Under the pieces are notes generated by a model. It did not search any database, was not told the DNA's origin, and worked only from the letters and a program-made list of their open reading frames with translations. Positions 17,518-26,847 of a DNA stretch of 64,000 nucleotides are shown here, piece after piece. This stretch comes from Salinigranum rubrum (GTDB lineage Archaea; Halobacteriota; Halobacteria; Halobacteriales; Haloferacaceae): assembly GCF_002906575.1 (NCBI RefSeq), contig NZ_CP026309.1, positions 186,001-250,000 on the forward strand, in the 5' to 3' direction. The position numbers and the translations under genes are program-made. Every line of letters begins with the position of its first letter. Within the stretch, counting starts at the first letter, position 1.

Positions 17518-17745
17518 GAACTCACCGCCTCAGGGTCCGCTCGGATGGTCGGTGTCGTTTCTCGTGTATGATATGTATCTGGACGGTTCATTAACATTCG
17601 AGAGCCATCGCAGGGGATAACTCTCTGGTTCAGATTCTCAGTTCGGAGAGCTACCGGCTGGGGTCGTCGAGGGGTCCCGGCCGGTAATCGAGCACGGCGG
17701 AGCGAGACGCTTTTGCCCGTCTCGCTCGAACCACGAGTACGAACC

Positions 17746-18207
17746 GTGGCCATCACCGACAAGGTCTACCTGAAGAACCACCGTCAGATCGTCTCCCAGT
17801 TGGACACCTCTATCCCGAAGGGAGCGTTCAAGGGGGCGACAATCGAACTCCTCTACTCCGGTGAGGGCCTCTCGAAAGTCGACGACGCGACGCGTGACCG
17901 CCTTCTCGATTTCGCGGGGGACTTCCTCGACTGCGAGGACGAAGACCAACTGTACACGGGCTACCCCGAGCGACAGTTCGTCCGCTACCTGCTCGAACTC
18001 CGTGAGCAGGGGCTGGGTCCCGACGACATCGTCCACGTGATGGGGGACGAGTACATGCTGTACGCGTACCCGGGTGACGTCCTCTCCTTTCTGGACCAGG
18101 CGGTCCGCACCCTGGAGGCGGCGGAGACGCTCGCAAAGGTCGACGGGCATCCCGAACGCGAGCGCGAACTCGGCGCGGTAAAGCGGTCGCTGTCGGGTCA
18201 GCGGTAG
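17746..18207 (+). CDS. Conserved haloarchaeal protein of unknown function
   Basis: 153 residues, soluble and acidic, beginning VAITDKVYLKNHRQIVSQLD. It contains two Cys (LLDFAGDFLDCEDEDQ) and a mostly helical pattern ending in a charged helix. I recognise the pattern as a widespread haloarchaeal family without assigned role. GTG 17746 is preferred to the longer frame from 17713 because a TATA-like tttt box near 17711 would place the transcript start close to it and because the conserved sequence begins there. It is divergent from the surface protein gene. Confidence 0.72.
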   Translation: MAITDKVYLKNHRQIVSQLDTSIPKGAFKGATIELLYSGEGLSKVDDATRDRLLDFAGDFLDCEDEDQLYTGYPERQFVRYLLELREQGLGPDDIVHVMGDEYMLYAYPGDVLSFLDQAVRTLEAAETLAKVDGHPERERELGAVKRSLSGQR

Positions 18208-18211
18208 CGAC

Positions 18212-19069
18212 TTAGCGACCCTCCATCCAGGTGTACAGAACGGCGATGGCGAGGAGATACAGCGCCATCCCCCCGACGACGGTCCAGGTGAGCGGGTTCG
18301 TCGGGTCGAAGTTCCCCCAGACGCGGACGACGCCGACGAGGACGAGTGCGAACCCGAGCAGTTGGCTCTGAACCAGGATACGGGCCGCGCTCCAGCGTGG
18401 ATCGAGGACGACGACGCCGTTGACGACGCCGAAGAGCGCGAACCAGCCAGCCAGGACGCGCGCCGTCAGCGGAGAGACCGTCCACGGCCACGACGCGATC
18501 ATCGGCCCGGGCGCGACGAACAGCGCGACGGCACTGAGCGCGAGGACCGCTCCGAGGACACCGACGAGAACGCGGACGGCGCGTGGGAGTCGGACCGCGT
18601 TCGCGTCCCGTTCCGCGGGCGTCGTCCATCGGCGATTGAGCGCCCACACTCCGGGGACGAGGAACGGGGTCACCGCATACAAAAAGACCCACAGGAAGAA
18701 CGTGTGGTGGCCGTGGTTGAAGTTCTCCCAGTGGAGGACGGTCGCGACGGCCATGAACCAGGTGAACGTCGTGATACCGAGGAACACCGGGGCGACCGTG
18801 TGCCACTCGTCGGCGGTCGAGACGCGGTAGAAGAAGTAGACGCCGGCACCGTAGCCCGCACCCATGACGATGGGCGTCATCTCCGGTCGGATCGTCCACG
18901 CGAAGAGGTCCGTCGTCCGGTCCGGGAGGCCGTAGAGCACGAGGAACGCCGCGGCGAGAAAGGGGATGATGACGCGCGCGACCCACCGCGTGAGCGGGAG
19001 CACGCGGTCGTCGGGGACAGTGACCGCTCGCTCGCCTGAGACCGCCGGTTCCGACCCGTTCGGTGTCAT
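18212..19069 (-). CDS. Integral membrane protein of unknown function
   Basis: 285 residues with about eight hydrophobic helices, for example IIPFLAAAFLVLYGL, MGAGYGAGVYFFYR, VFLGITTFTWFMAVATVL, TFFLWVFLYAVTPFLV, VLVGVLGAVLALSAVALF and a C-terminal LYLLAIAVLYTWM. The motif HWENFNHGHHTFFLWVF carries four His in 12 residues facing a membrane segment and could bind metal. No known family recognised. ATG 19069 is chosen over the upstream Met at 19126, whose extra residues are basic and poorly haloarchaeal. It converges closely on the preceding gene. Confidence 0.65.
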   Translation of the reverse strand: MTPNGSEPAVSGERAVTVPDDRVLPLTRWVARVIIPFLAAAFLVLYGLPDRTTDLFAWTIRPEMTPIVMGAGYGAGVYFFYRVSTADEWHTVAPVFLGITTFTWFMAVATVLHWENFNHGHHTFFLWVFLYAVTPFLVPGVWALNRRWTTPAERDANAVRLPRAVRVLVGVLGAVLALSAVALFVAPGPMIASWPWTVSPLTARVLAGWFALFGVVNGVVVLDPRWSAARILVQSQLLGFALVLVGVVRVWGNFDPTNPLTWTVVGGMALYLLAIAVLYTWMEGR

Positions 19070-19283
19070 CGTTCTTCTGCCTCGATTCGAGGCCCGACGA
19101 CGTAGCTCTTCTCCCGATGCGATCACTGTGAGACGGCGAGGCCGCTCTCCGGGGCAGCGTCGTCCGGTCGGCTGTCCGTTCGAACGTCCGAAGCGGCGGC
19201 AACGACGCTCGTGGTGATGGGGTCCCGGATGTCGAACGCGACTCGGTGACGTAACGCCGACGCTGTCGAACCGCTGACCGCGG

Positions 19284-20699
19284 CTACGACTCCGGATCGA
19301 CGTTCTGGTTCAGCCGGAAGGCGTTCTCGGGGTCGTATTTCCGCTTCGCCTCGACCAGTCGCTCGTAGTTGTCGCCGTAGGCTGCTCGGACCCGTTTTTC
19401 TTCCCGGCTGAGGAAGTTCACGTAGACGCCGTCGGACAGGAAGGGCGTCATCGCCTCGAAGAACTCCCGCGTCCACGCGACGTGGCGCTCGTCCTCGGCG
19501 GCGTCCTCCCACCGCGTGAAGACGTTGAACGCGTGGCTCGCGTCCCGGTGTGCGTAAGCAGTCGCGTCCGGCTCTCGTCGCGCGATTTCTCCGCCCAGAT
19601 GCTCGACGACGATGGACGTGTACGGCGACGTGAGGGTCTCGGCGTATCCGACGAGCGTGTCGATGGCCGCGTCGGAGAGGCCGTCATCGACGAACCCCGA
19701 CTTCCAGTAGTTGCGGAAACCCGGCGGATAGACCGCGTCGAACAGCCCCTGGAACTCGACGTACGGCCGCGCTTCGACGAGGTCGACGAGCGGCGGGCGG
19801 AACTCGCGGAGCGGTTCGACCGCCCGCTCGCCCGCCGCGACGTCGCCCGCGTAACAGAGATACGCGGTCGCGATGGGTTCCCCGTGGAGCGGTTCGGGGA
19901 GGAAGGGTACGGCGGGCGCGGTCCGGACCGAGGCGTAACAGCAGAGTTCGTCCGGGGCCTGCGCGGTGAACTCCCTGTGGAATCGGAGGAGGTCGCCGGC
20001 GACCTCGAACGGGTAGACGAGGACGCCCGCGAGCACCTCCGGCCCGACCGGATGGAGGTCGAACTCGAAGCAGGTGACGACGCCGAAGTTCCCGCCGCCG
20101 CCTCTGAGCGCCCAGAAGAGGTCAGGATGCTCGGCCTCGCTCGCGCGGACGAGTTCGCCGTCGGCCGTGACGACGTCGACGGATCGAAGGCTGTCGATGG
20201 AGAGGCCGTACGACCGGCTGAGCCATCCCCAGCCGCCCCCGAGCGTCAACCCGGCGAGGCCGGTTGTGGAGACGATACCGCCCGGCGTGGCGAGCCCGTG
20301 TGCCTGCGTCGCCTCGTCGAACGCGCCGACAGTCACGCCCGCGTCGGCCCGAACGGTCCGCGCCGCCGGGTCCACCGCTATCGCGGTCATCGACGTGCAG
20401 TCGATCATCAATCCACCGTCGCAGACGGCCGTTCCCGCGACGCTGTGCCCGCCGCTCCGCACGGCGAGAGCGAGGTCGTGCTCCCGGGCGAAGGTGACCG
20501 CACGAGCGACGTCCCGTGCGGTTGCCGGGCGGACGACGAGCGCGGGCCGCCGGTCGATCATTGCGTTCCAGACCGCCCGCGCCTCGTCGTACCCCTCCTC
20601 GCCGGGACGCAGCACCGCTCCGTCGACACGGTCGCGTAACTCGACGAGAGCCTCCTCGTCGATCTGTCTGACCTTCCCCTCCTCGTCTCCGTTCTCCAT
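19284..20699 (-). CDS. FAD-binding oxidoreductase, berberine-bridge type
   Basis: 471 residues. The N-terminal FAD-binding domain (PCMH/FAD_binding_4) shows ALAVRSGGHSVAGTAVCDGG near residues 75-95 and GLAGLTLGGGWGWLSRSYGL near 140; the C-terminal BBE element is seen in YGDNYERLVEAKRKYDPENAF. Such enzymes oxidise alcohols, sugars or other small molecules, often with FAD covalently attached through the His of SGGH. The substrate is unknown. A second copy lies at 48944-50338. A TATA-like GATATACG near 20743 supports ATG 20699 rather than GTG 20729, which would be too close to the promoter. Confidence 0.85.
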   Translation of the reverse strand: MENGDEEGKVRQIDEEALVELRDRVDGAVLRPGEEGYDEARAVWNAMIDRRPALVVRPATARDVARAVTFAREHDLALAVRSGGHSVAGTAVCDGGLMIDCTSMTAIAVDPAARTVRADAGVTVGAFDEATQAHGLATPGGIVSTTGLAGLTLGGGWGWLSRSYGLSIDSLRSVDVVTADGELVRASEAEHPDLFWALRGGGGNFGVVTCFEFDLHPVGPEVLAGVLVYPFEVAGDLLRFHREFTAQAPDELCCYASVRTAPAVPFLPEPLHGEPIATAYLCYAGDVAAGERAVEPLREFRPPLVDLVEARPYVEFQGLFDAVYPPGFRNYWKSGFVDDGLSDAAIDTLVGYAETLTSPYTSIVVEHLGGEIARREPDATAYAHRDASHAFNVFTRWEDAAEDERHVAWTREFFEAMTPFLSDGVYVNFLSREEKRVRAAYGDNYERLVEAKRKYDPENAFRLNQNVDPES

Positions 20700-20779
20700 C
20701 TCTCCCGTCTCGAACTCCGTGGGTCGCACAGTGAGATATACGTATCCTCTGGGTGGACGGTGCGGCTCGGTCGGACGAC

Positions 20780-20995
20780 CTACGACCGACTGCGGACCCG
20801 AACGAACTGTCTCGTCCGCTCGGTCGACGACTCCTCGCTCTCGGCCGCTCGCCGTGCTTCGAGGAGGCCGTTGAGTTCGTACTCGCTGAACGTGAAGGCG
20901 TCACAGACGACGCAAGTCCTCGGTCCGGTCGAGGACGCGGTCGCGTGGACGACGCCACAGTGCTGGCAGACGTGCAGGTGGTTTCTGTTTCCCAT
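20780..20995 (-). CDS. Small zinc-ribbon protein
   Basis: 71 residues. HVCQHCGVVH and TCVVCDAF supply two CxxC pairs about 18 residues apart, a zinc ribbon of the rubredoxin-like or small CPxCG type common in haloarchaea. The C-terminal half is a charged tail that includes SESEESSTERTRQF-like sequence. The ATG at 20995 lies about 25 bases downstream of ATATTT, consistent with a leaderless transcript. Divergent from the regulator gene at 21165. Role unknown; a regulatory or protein-protein adaptor function is possible. Confidence 0.75.
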   Translation of the reverse strand: MGNRNHLHVCQHCGVVHATASSTGPRTCVVCDAFTFSEYELNGLLEARRAAESEESSTERTRQFVRVRSRS

Positions 20996-21134
20996 AACCG
21001 GCTTCAGAGAGGGCGCGCGGAAATATGATGATTTTTCGTGCAATTTTGGCGAGGGGTGTCGGGCTTTCACCTCGTGAAACACGGACTCGGTACGTCCACT
21101 CTCCCCGTCGCAACACGCTCCGAGCGGGCACACA

Positions 21135-21165
21135 GCTATTATCCGTGGTGTGGTACACCATACCA
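21135..21165 (+). promoter_or_regulatory. Promoter and overlapping palindromes of the wHTH regulator
   Basis: GCTATTAT near 21135-21142 is TATA-like. Between it and the start codon lie TGGTGT-ggt-ACACCA (21146-21160) and the overlapping TGGTA-cacca-TACCA (21151-21165). A protein bound there would block transcription, as expected for autoregulation. Confidence 0.5.
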
Positions 21166-21983
21166 TGAACGATACGCTCGACGACATTCGTTTCCTCGGG
21201 GACTCCAAGCACCGGGCGGTGGTGCTCGACCGCCTCAGCGAGCGTCCGTGCTCCCGTGCGACCCTGCGGGAGGCGACCGGTGCGTCCTCGGCTACGGTCG
21301 GGCGTATCCTCCAGTCGTTCGAGGAGCGGGGGTGGCTCACGCGCGAGGGCTCGACGTACCGACTCACGGCCGTCGGAACGTTCGTCGCGGGGTCGTTTGC
21401 GCGGTTCCGCCGCGAACTCGCGCTCGCGGACGAACTCACGGAACTCCTCCCACACCTGCCGCTCGACGAGATCGGTATCGGCGTCGACCGACTGGACGAC
21501 GCGTTCGTCACGCGGGCAACGCAGACGAACCCGTTCGCCGTCGTCTCGCGCGTCCGCGAACTCGAACTCGACTCCGACACGGCGCTGAGCCTGACCGACT
21601 TCTTCCCCGAGCCCTGCATCGACGGGCGGTACGAGGCCATCGTCGACGGCACGCAGACGTTCGAGGCGGTGTTCGCGCCGGTCGTCATCAGGGCGGCCAT
21701 GGCCTCGGACTCGGCCGACAAGTTCGCCGCCATCGTCGCGTCGGACCGTACAGAAATCGGAGTCTACGACGGGCCGATTCCCCAGCCCGTGATGTTCCAC
21801 GACGGGACGGCCTGTCTCGTCGTCCGCGACGAGGAGAACATCTCCATCGGGATGATCGAGACCGACGACCCCACGGTGGTCGAGTGGGTGTTGGCGCTGT
21901 TCGAGCGCTTTCAGGCGGACGCGACGCCGCTCTCACGGGTCGACCTCGTCGAACCGCTCGAAGAGGTCCTGAGTCGGGCCTGA
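21165..21983 (+). CDS. Winged-helix regulator with FilR1-type C-terminal domain
   Basis: 272 residues. Residues 1-75 form a winged helix (KHRAVVLDRLSERPCSRATL ... SSATVGRILQSFEERGWL), as in ArsR/MarR-type archaeal regulators. Residues about 110-260 match the FilR1/DUF1724-like ligand-binding domain (DTALSLTDFFPEP, FAPVVIRAAMA, TACLVVRDEENISIGMIETD). Ligand unknown. ATG 21165 is chosen because the promoter places transcription there; an upstream GTG at 21150 would fall in the palindrome. Targets are likely itself and perhaps the divergent zinc-ribbon gene. Confidence 0.8.
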   Translation: MNDTLDDIRFLGDSKHRAVVLDRLSERPCSRATLREATGASSATVGRILQSFEERGWLTREGSTYRLTAVGTFVAGSFARFRRELALADELTELLPHLPLDEIGIGVDRLDDAFVTRATQTNPFAVVSRVRELELDSDTALSLTDFFPEPCIDGRYEAIVDGTQTFEAVFAPVVIRAAMASDSADKFAAIVASDRTEIGVYDGPIPQPVMFHDGTACLVVRDEENISIGMIETDDPTVVEWVLALFERFQADATPLSRVDLVEPLEEVLSRA

Positions 21984-22042
21984 GCGCTCGGACGGCAGGA
22001 GCGGTTCGAACGCGGAGGGGAGCGAGTACGAGGCGACCCGTC

Positions 22043-22465
22043 TCAGCCCAGCCGGAACGACGGTTCGTCGCGCTCGCCGGCGTCGAGGTCTTCGAGCTGG
22101 ATGACCTCCTCGTCGTCGTCGTGCGCCTCCAGCTGTTCGCGGAGGTAGTTGACGTACCCCTTGTGCTCCTCCAGTTGCTCGCGGAGGTGTTCGGCCTCCA
22201 GTTCGAGGCGTTCGTGCTCGCGGATGAAGCTCTTCGGCACCTTCACCTTCGGCGGGAAGCTCTCGGAGTCCTCCTCGCTCTGCTGGAGCTGTTTGAGTTC
22301 GTGTTCGGGGACGACTCTCACCTGGCCATCGTGGGCAACGAGCGTGTCGACGTAGTCGCGGAAGACGGCGGACAGCGAGATGTCCCGCTCCTCTGCGATC
22401 TCTCGGAGCGTCTCGAAGGAGTCCTCGTTGACGCGGAAGGAGATCGTTTTGTTCTTGTTGCCCAT
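22043..22465 (-). CDS. Ribbon-helix-helix-type protein with coiled coil
   Basis: 140 residues. The N-terminus KNKTISFRVNEDSFETLREI followed by AEERDISLSAVFRDYVDTLV is a ribbon-helix-helix DNA-binding domain. Residues about 75-120 form an acidic coiled coil (IREHERLELEAEHLREQLEE), likely for multimerisation, and the tail is acidic. It is transcribed away from the histidine-degradation operon, so it may regulate hut genes or simply be a neighbour. ATG 22465 starts the conserved domain directly. Confidence 0.75.
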   Translation of the reverse strand: MGNKNKTISFRVNEDSFETLREIAEERDISLSAVFRDYVDTLVAHDGQVRVVPEHELKQLQQSEEDSESFPPKVKVPKSFIREHERLELEAEHLREQLEEHKGYVNYLREQLEAHDDDEEVIQLEDLDAGERDEPSFRLG

Positions 22466-22567
22466 AGCTGTGTCTGCCTTTGGTATGGTCGCGCTTCGTA
22501 CTTAATGGTTCGTCAGACAATGACACGAATTCGGGACGGATGGTGGCGGTGTTCGTCACGAACGGTG

Positions 22568-22673
22568 GGGAGCGAGGAACTCGTGCGAGGGGCTCTGCTC
22601 GCGCCTCCGTGCGCGAGCGACCCGGCTGGGGTGGAGCGAGGCTGCGGTCACACCGTGCCCGTGTGTCGCGCGG
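22568..22673 (+). repeat. Dispersed intergenic repeat, copy A
   Basis: Contains a 26-base core identical to copy B at 40627-40725. The core has a perfect 8-base inverted repeat, GCTCGCGC at 22597-22604 and GCGCGAGC at 22611-22618, with loop ctccgt. Flanking sequence (gctgcggtc..caccgtgcccgtgtgtcg) also aligns with copy B. Origin unknown; a MITE-like element or structured RNA are options. Confidence 0.6.
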
Positions 22674-22804
22674 CTTTCCTGTTCTTTTCAGTCGCTCTGA
22701 CAACGAGCGCGCATCCACCCCATCGCTCCATCCGCTCACCGTACTGCACACCGACCTCCCGTCACTGCCTCTGTCACTGCCCAATACACGCGCACGACCC
22801 ACAC

Positions 22805-22815
22805 GTCTTTATCAA
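22805..22815 (+). promoter_or_regulatory. TATA-like box of the hut operon
   Basis: GTCTTTATCAA lies about 26 bases before the hutU ATG at 22836, predicting a leaderless or nearly leaderless mRNA. Confidence 0.55.
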
Positions 22816-22835
22816 CCCCACGCAATTTTTGCCGC

Positions 22836-24608
22836 ATGGACTCCGACACCAGCGAGGCACACCGATTCGAGGTCGGAACGCCCTCCGAACAGTGGCGGCG
22901 GTACCAGGGCGCGCCGACCGGCACCGACATCGAGTGCGAGGGGTGGCGGCAGGAGGCGGCGCTCCGCATGCTCAACAACAACCTCGACCCCGAGGTGGCC
23001 GAACGGCCCGAAGACCTGGTCGTCTACGGCGGCACCGGCAGGGCCGCGCGGTCGTGGGATGCCTACGACGCCATCCTCGACGAACTCCGTTCCCTGGCGT
23101 CGGACGAGACGCTCCTCGTCCAGTCGGGCAAGCCGGTGGGACGGTTCCGCACTCACGAGCGCGCACCGCGGGTGCTCATCGCCAACTCCAACCTCGTCGG
23201 ACGGTGGGACGACTGGGCGCACTTTCACGAACTCGAAGCGAAGGGGCTGATGATGTACGGGCAGATGACCGCCGGGTCGTGGGCGTACATCGGCACCCAG
23301 GGCATCATCCAGGGGACGTACGAGACGCTCGCGGAACTCGCCCGACAGGAGTTCGGTGCGGGTGAGGGAGACGAGGACGACGGCGCGGGCCTCCGCGGCC
23401 GTCTCGTCGTCACCGGCGGCCTCGGCGGGATGGGTGGTGCCCAACCCCTCGCGGTGACGATGAACGGCGGCGTCTGTCTCGCCGCGGAGGTGAGCGGTTC
23501 CAGAATCGACCGCCGCATCGAGACGCGCTACCTCGACGAGCGCGTCGACGATCTCGACGAGGCCCTCTCGCGCGCGGAGGCCGCCGTCGAAGCGGGCGAC
23601 CCCTACTCCGTGGGCGTCCGGATGAACGCCGCCGACCTCCTGGAGGGACTGCTCGCCCGCGACGTCGTTCCCGACGTCGTGACCGACCAGACGAGCGCAC
23701 ACGACGAACTCGACGGCTACTACCCCTCCGGCTACTCCGTTGCGGAGGCCGACCGCCTCCGCGAGCGCGACCCCCAGGGGTACGTCGAGGCGTCGCTCGA
23801 CACGATGGTCCGGCACGTCGAGGCCATCCTCGAACTCCAGGAGAGGGGAGCGGTCGCGTTCGAGTACGGCAACAACATCCGCGGCCAGGTCGAAGCCCAT
23901 CGAAATTTGAATCACGCCTTCGACTTCCCGGGCTTCGTCCCCGCGTACATCCGACCCCTGTTCTGCCGGGGGAAGGGGCCCTTCCGCTGGATCGCCCTCT
24001 CCGGCGACCCCGCGGACATCCACCGCACGGACGACCTGGTGACGGAACTGTTCCCCGACGAGCCACACCTCCACCGGTGGATCGACCTCGCCCGCGACAG
24101 AGTCGCGTTCCAGGGGCTTCCCGCCCGCGTCTGCTGGCTCGGCTACGGGAGCGAGGACGGACTCACCGAACGCGCCCGGTTCGCCCTCGCGATGAACGAC
24201 CTCGTCCGCACGGGGGAGATTTCGGCACCCATCGTCGTCACGCGCGACCACCTCGACGCCGGCTCCGTCGCCTCGCCGAATCGAGAGACGGAGGCGATGC
24301 GGGACGGCTCCGACGCCGTCGCGGACTGGCCCGTTCTCAACGCCCTCGTGAACTGCGCCGCCGGTGCAGACATCGTGAGCGTCCACGACGGCGGCGGCGT
24401 CGGCATCGGCAACTCCCTGCACGCGAACAACCACGTCGTCCTCGACGGGAGCGAGTTAGCGGCCGAGAAGGCCCGCGCCGTGTTCACGACCGACCCCGGG
24501 ATGGGCGTGATTCGCCACGCCGACGCCGGCTACCCGGAGGCGCTCGACGAGGCCCGACGCTCGAACGTTCACGTCCCGATGGGCGAGGGAGGAGAAGAAG
24601 ACGCATGA
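22836..24608 (+). CDS. hutU: Urocanate hydratase
   Basis: 590 residues, slightly longer than the usual 550-560. It converts urocanate to imidazolonepropionate, the second step of histidine degradation, using tightly bound NAD+ as electrophile. Conserved blocks are [20 protein letters not shown] near residue 33, [13 protein letters not shown] near 63, [19 protein letters not shown] near 139-157 and [20 protein letters not shown] near 193. HNH-like [13 protein letters not shown] near the C-terminus is also conserved. An acidic insert ([12 protein letters not shown]) near 180 is a haloarchaeal elaboration. First gene of hutUGIH; its stop overlaps the hutG start (ATGA). Confidence 0.96.
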   Translation: MDSDTSEAHRFEVGTPSEQWRRYQGAPTGTDIECEGWRQEAALRMLNNNLDPEVAERPEDLVVYGGTGRAARSWDAYDAILDELRSLASDETLLVQSGKPVGRFRTHERAPRVLIANSNLVGRWDDWAHFHELEAKGLMMYGQMTAGSWAYIGTQGIIQGTYETLAELARQEFGAGEGDEDDGAGLRGRLVVTGGLGGMGGAQPLAVTMNGGVCLAAEVSGSRIDRRIETRYLDERVDDLDEALSRAEAAVEAGDPYSVGVRMNAADLLEGLLARDVVPDVVTDQTSAHDELDGYYPSGYSVAEADRLRERDPQGYVEASLDTMVRHVEAILELQERGAVAFEYGNNIRGQVEAHRNLNHAFDFPGFVPAYIRPLFCRGKGPFRWIALSGDPADIHRTDDLVTELFPDEPHLHRWIDLARDRVAFQGLPARVCWLGYGSEDGLTERARFALAMNDLVRTGEISAPIVVTRDHLDAGSVASPNRETEAMRDGSDAVADWPVLNALVNCAAGADIVSVHDGGGVGIGNSLHANNHVVLDGSELAAEKARAVFTTDPGMGVIRHADAGYPEALDEARRSNVHVPMGEGGEEDA

Positions 24609-25591
24609 CCGGCCTCACCAGCGCTCCCACCTGGACGAGCCCCTCGGACGACCCGAACGACGAGACGTTCGGCGACGTCGTCGCCCCCGTCGACCACCCG
24701 CGTGCGGAGGGATGCGACTGCGACGCCGTCCTCGTCGGCGAACCGTTCGACCGTGGCGTCATCGGTCGCAAGGGAGCGGCGCAGGGACCCCACGCTATCC
24801 GTGAGATGCTCGCGGGGGTGAAAACCCACCACTTCGACGGCCCCGGCGTGGGCACCGTGGGCGACGCGGGCGACGCCTCCCTCGCCGTCGACTCCGGCGA
24901 CGACCTCCCCGAGACGACCCGTGACCTCCAGCGACACCTCCGTGTGGTCGCCGGGGCGGTCCACGACGGCCACGCCTTCCCCGTCTTCCTCGGCGGCGAC
25001 AACTCCCTCACCTACGCGAACTGTCTGCCGCTCCTCGCGGCGGGGACGCTCGGCGTGGTCAACCTCGACGCCCACCTCGACGTGCGTGAGGTGCGCGAGG
25101 ACGCCACGAGCGGCACCCCCTACCGCCAACTGTTCGGGGCGGGACTGGACGCCTACGCCTGCGTCGGCGCCCGGCACTTCGAGACGTCGAGCGAGTACGC
25201 GGACTACGTCCGTGACCGAGGTGGGGCCGTCGTGACGAGCGAGGCGGTTGGCCGGGACGTGGACGGCGCCGCGGAGCGGGCACTCGCGGCGATGGGCGAC
25301 GTCGACCGCGTGTACTTGAGCCTCGACGTGGACGTCCTCGACGCCACCGCGGCACCGGGCGTGAGCGCGCCGACGCCGGGCGGTATCACCACCCGCGAGT
25401 GCTTCCGACTGTGCTCCCTGCTCGCCCGCGAGGAGCGCCTCGCCGGCTTCGAGGTGGTCGAGTGTGCTCCCCCGCTCGACCGGGAGGACCGGACTGTCGC
25501 CGCGGCGGCACGGGCTGTCGCACACGTACTGGCCGGCAGGCGGGCGGGCATCGCCGAGCGAGCGGCGACCGAGACGGAGGCGACCCGATGA
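24605..25591 (+). CDS. hutG: Formimidoylglutamase
   Basis: 328 residues of the arginase/ureohydrolase fold. It hydrolyses N-formimino-glutamate to glutamate and formamide, the last step of the pathway. Manganese ligands are seen in NLDAHLD (residues 153-159) and SLDVDVLD (about 240-247). The first motif reads GGDN (130-133), with Asn where arginases have His. The C-terminal [10 protein letters not shown] motif is also typical. The start overlaps the hutU stop by four bases and the stop overlaps the hutI start likewise, showing tight coupling. Confidence 0.93.
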   Translation: MTGLTSAPTWTSPSDDPNDETFGDVVAPVDHPRAEGCDCDAVLVGEPFDRGVIGRKGAAQGPHAIREMLAGVKTHHFDGPGVGTVGDAGDASLAVDSGDDLPETTRDLQRHLRVVAGAVHDGHAFPVFLGGDNSLTYANCLPLLAAGTLGVVNLDAHLDVREVREDATSGTPYRQLFGAGLDAYACVGARHFETSSEYADYVRDRGGAVVTSEAVGRDVDGAAERALAAMGDVDRVYLSLDVDVLDATAAPGVSAPTPGGITTRECFRLCSLLAREERLAGFEVVECAPPLDREDRTVAAAARAVAHVLAGRRAGIAERAATETEATR

Positions 25592-26847
25592 CCCCGACAC
25601 TCGACCTCGTCGTTCACGACGCGCGGGAGGTGGTCGTCGGACCGGACGAGAACGAGAACGGGGACGACGACGGCCTCAGACGGCACGAGAACGCCGGAAT
25701 CGCCGTCGTCGACGGGCGCGTCGCCGCCGTCGGTCCCACGAACGAACTCCGTCGAGCCTACCCACCCGAGAACGCCCGCGAGTCGCTCGACGCGACGGGG
25801 AAGACCGTCGTCCCCGGCTTCGTCGACGCCCACACCCACGCCTGCTTCGCCGGCGACCGCTCCGACGAGTTCGAGGCGAAACTCCGGGGCGCGAGTTACG
25901 GGGAACTCCTCGCACAGGGCGGCGGCATCCTCCGGACCGTCCGCGCCGTCCGGGAGACGTCGACCCGAGAACTCACCGCCGACCTACTCGCTCACCTCGA
26001 CGTCATGCTCGCCCACGGGACGACGACCGTCGAGGTGAAGTCGGGGTACGGCCTCGACACCGAGACCGAACTCCGCATGCTCCGGGCGATGGCCGACGCC
26101 GACGACGCACACCCCGTCGACGTCGTTCCGACGTTCATGGGCGCACACGCCGTTCCGCAGGGCCGGACCGGGGACGACTACGTCGAGGACGTCGTCTGCG
26201 AGCAACTTCCGGCCGTTGCTGACCAGGGTATCGCCCGCTTCTGCGACGTCTTCTGCGACGAGGGCGCGTTCACGCCCGAACAGTCCCGGCGCGTCCTCGA
26301 CGCCGGGCGCGACCACGGCCTCACGCCGAAGGTCCACGCCGAGGAACTCGCACACACCGGCGGGGCGCGTCTCGCCTCCCAGGTAGAGGCGGCGAGCGCC
26401 GACCACCTGCTCCGTGCGACCGCCGCGGACGTCGAAGCGCTCGTCGACGCCGACGTCGTTCCCGTCCTCCTGCCCGGAACGGCGTTCTCGCTCGGCGGCG
26501 ACTACGCCGACGCGCGGGCGATGCTCGACGCCGGCGCGCCGGCGGCGCTCGCGACCGACTTCAACCCCAACTGCTTCGCCCGGTCGATGCCCTTCGCGAT
26601 GACGCTCGCCTGCGTCGGCATGCGACTCACGCCCGCGGAGGCGCTGGTCGCCGCGACGGCACACGCCGCGCGTGCGCTCGACTTCGGTGCGGGACCGGGC
26701 GGTGGGGAGCGAGGCACGCTCCGCGAGGACGCGCCGGCCGACCTCGCGGTCGTCGACGCCCCCTCTCACACTCACCTCGCGTACGACTTCGACGTGAACC
26801 GGGTCGAGCGCGTGGTGAAGGGCGGGGAGGTGGTCCACCGTGACTGA
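25588..26847 (+). CDS. hutI: Imidazolonepropionase
   Basis: 419 residues of the amidohydrolase superfamily. It opens imidazolone-5-propionate to N-formimino-glutamate, the third step of histidine degradation. The metal-binding HxH is [14 protein letters not shown] (His 82 and 84), followed by the family signature [33 protein letters not shown], the second metal His in [14 protein letters not shown], and the Asp in [10 protein letters not shown]. An acidic insert [15 protein letters not shown] near residue 22 is haloarchaeal. The 3' end overlaps hutH by eight bases. Confidence 0.95.
   Translation: MTPTLDLVVHDAREVVVGPDENENGDDDGLRRHENAGIAVVDGRVAAVGPTNELRRAYPPENARESLDATGKTVVPGFVDAHTHACFAGDRSDEFEAKLRGASYGELLAQGGGILRTVRAVRETSTRELTADLLAHLDVMLAHGTTTVEVKSGYGLDTETELRMLRAMADADDAHPVDVVPTFMGAHAVPQGRTGDDYVEDVVCEQLPAVADQGIARFCDVFCDEGAFTPEQSRRVLDAGRDHGLTPKVHAEELAHTGGARLASQVEAASADHLLRATAADVEALVDADVVPVLLPGTAFSLGGDYADARAMLDAGAPAALATDFNPNCFARSMPFAMTLACVGMRLTPAEALVAATAHAARALDFGAGPGGGERGTLREDAPADLAVVDAPSHTHLAYDFDVNRVERVVKGGEVVHRD

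Larger units (their letters stand above)
22466..22835. other. Intergenic region between RHH gene and hut operon
   Basis: 370 bases. It contains one copy of a dispersed hairpin-bearing repeat (22568-22673) and, at the right end, the hutU promoter. No protein-coding gene is supported. Confidence 0.6.
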
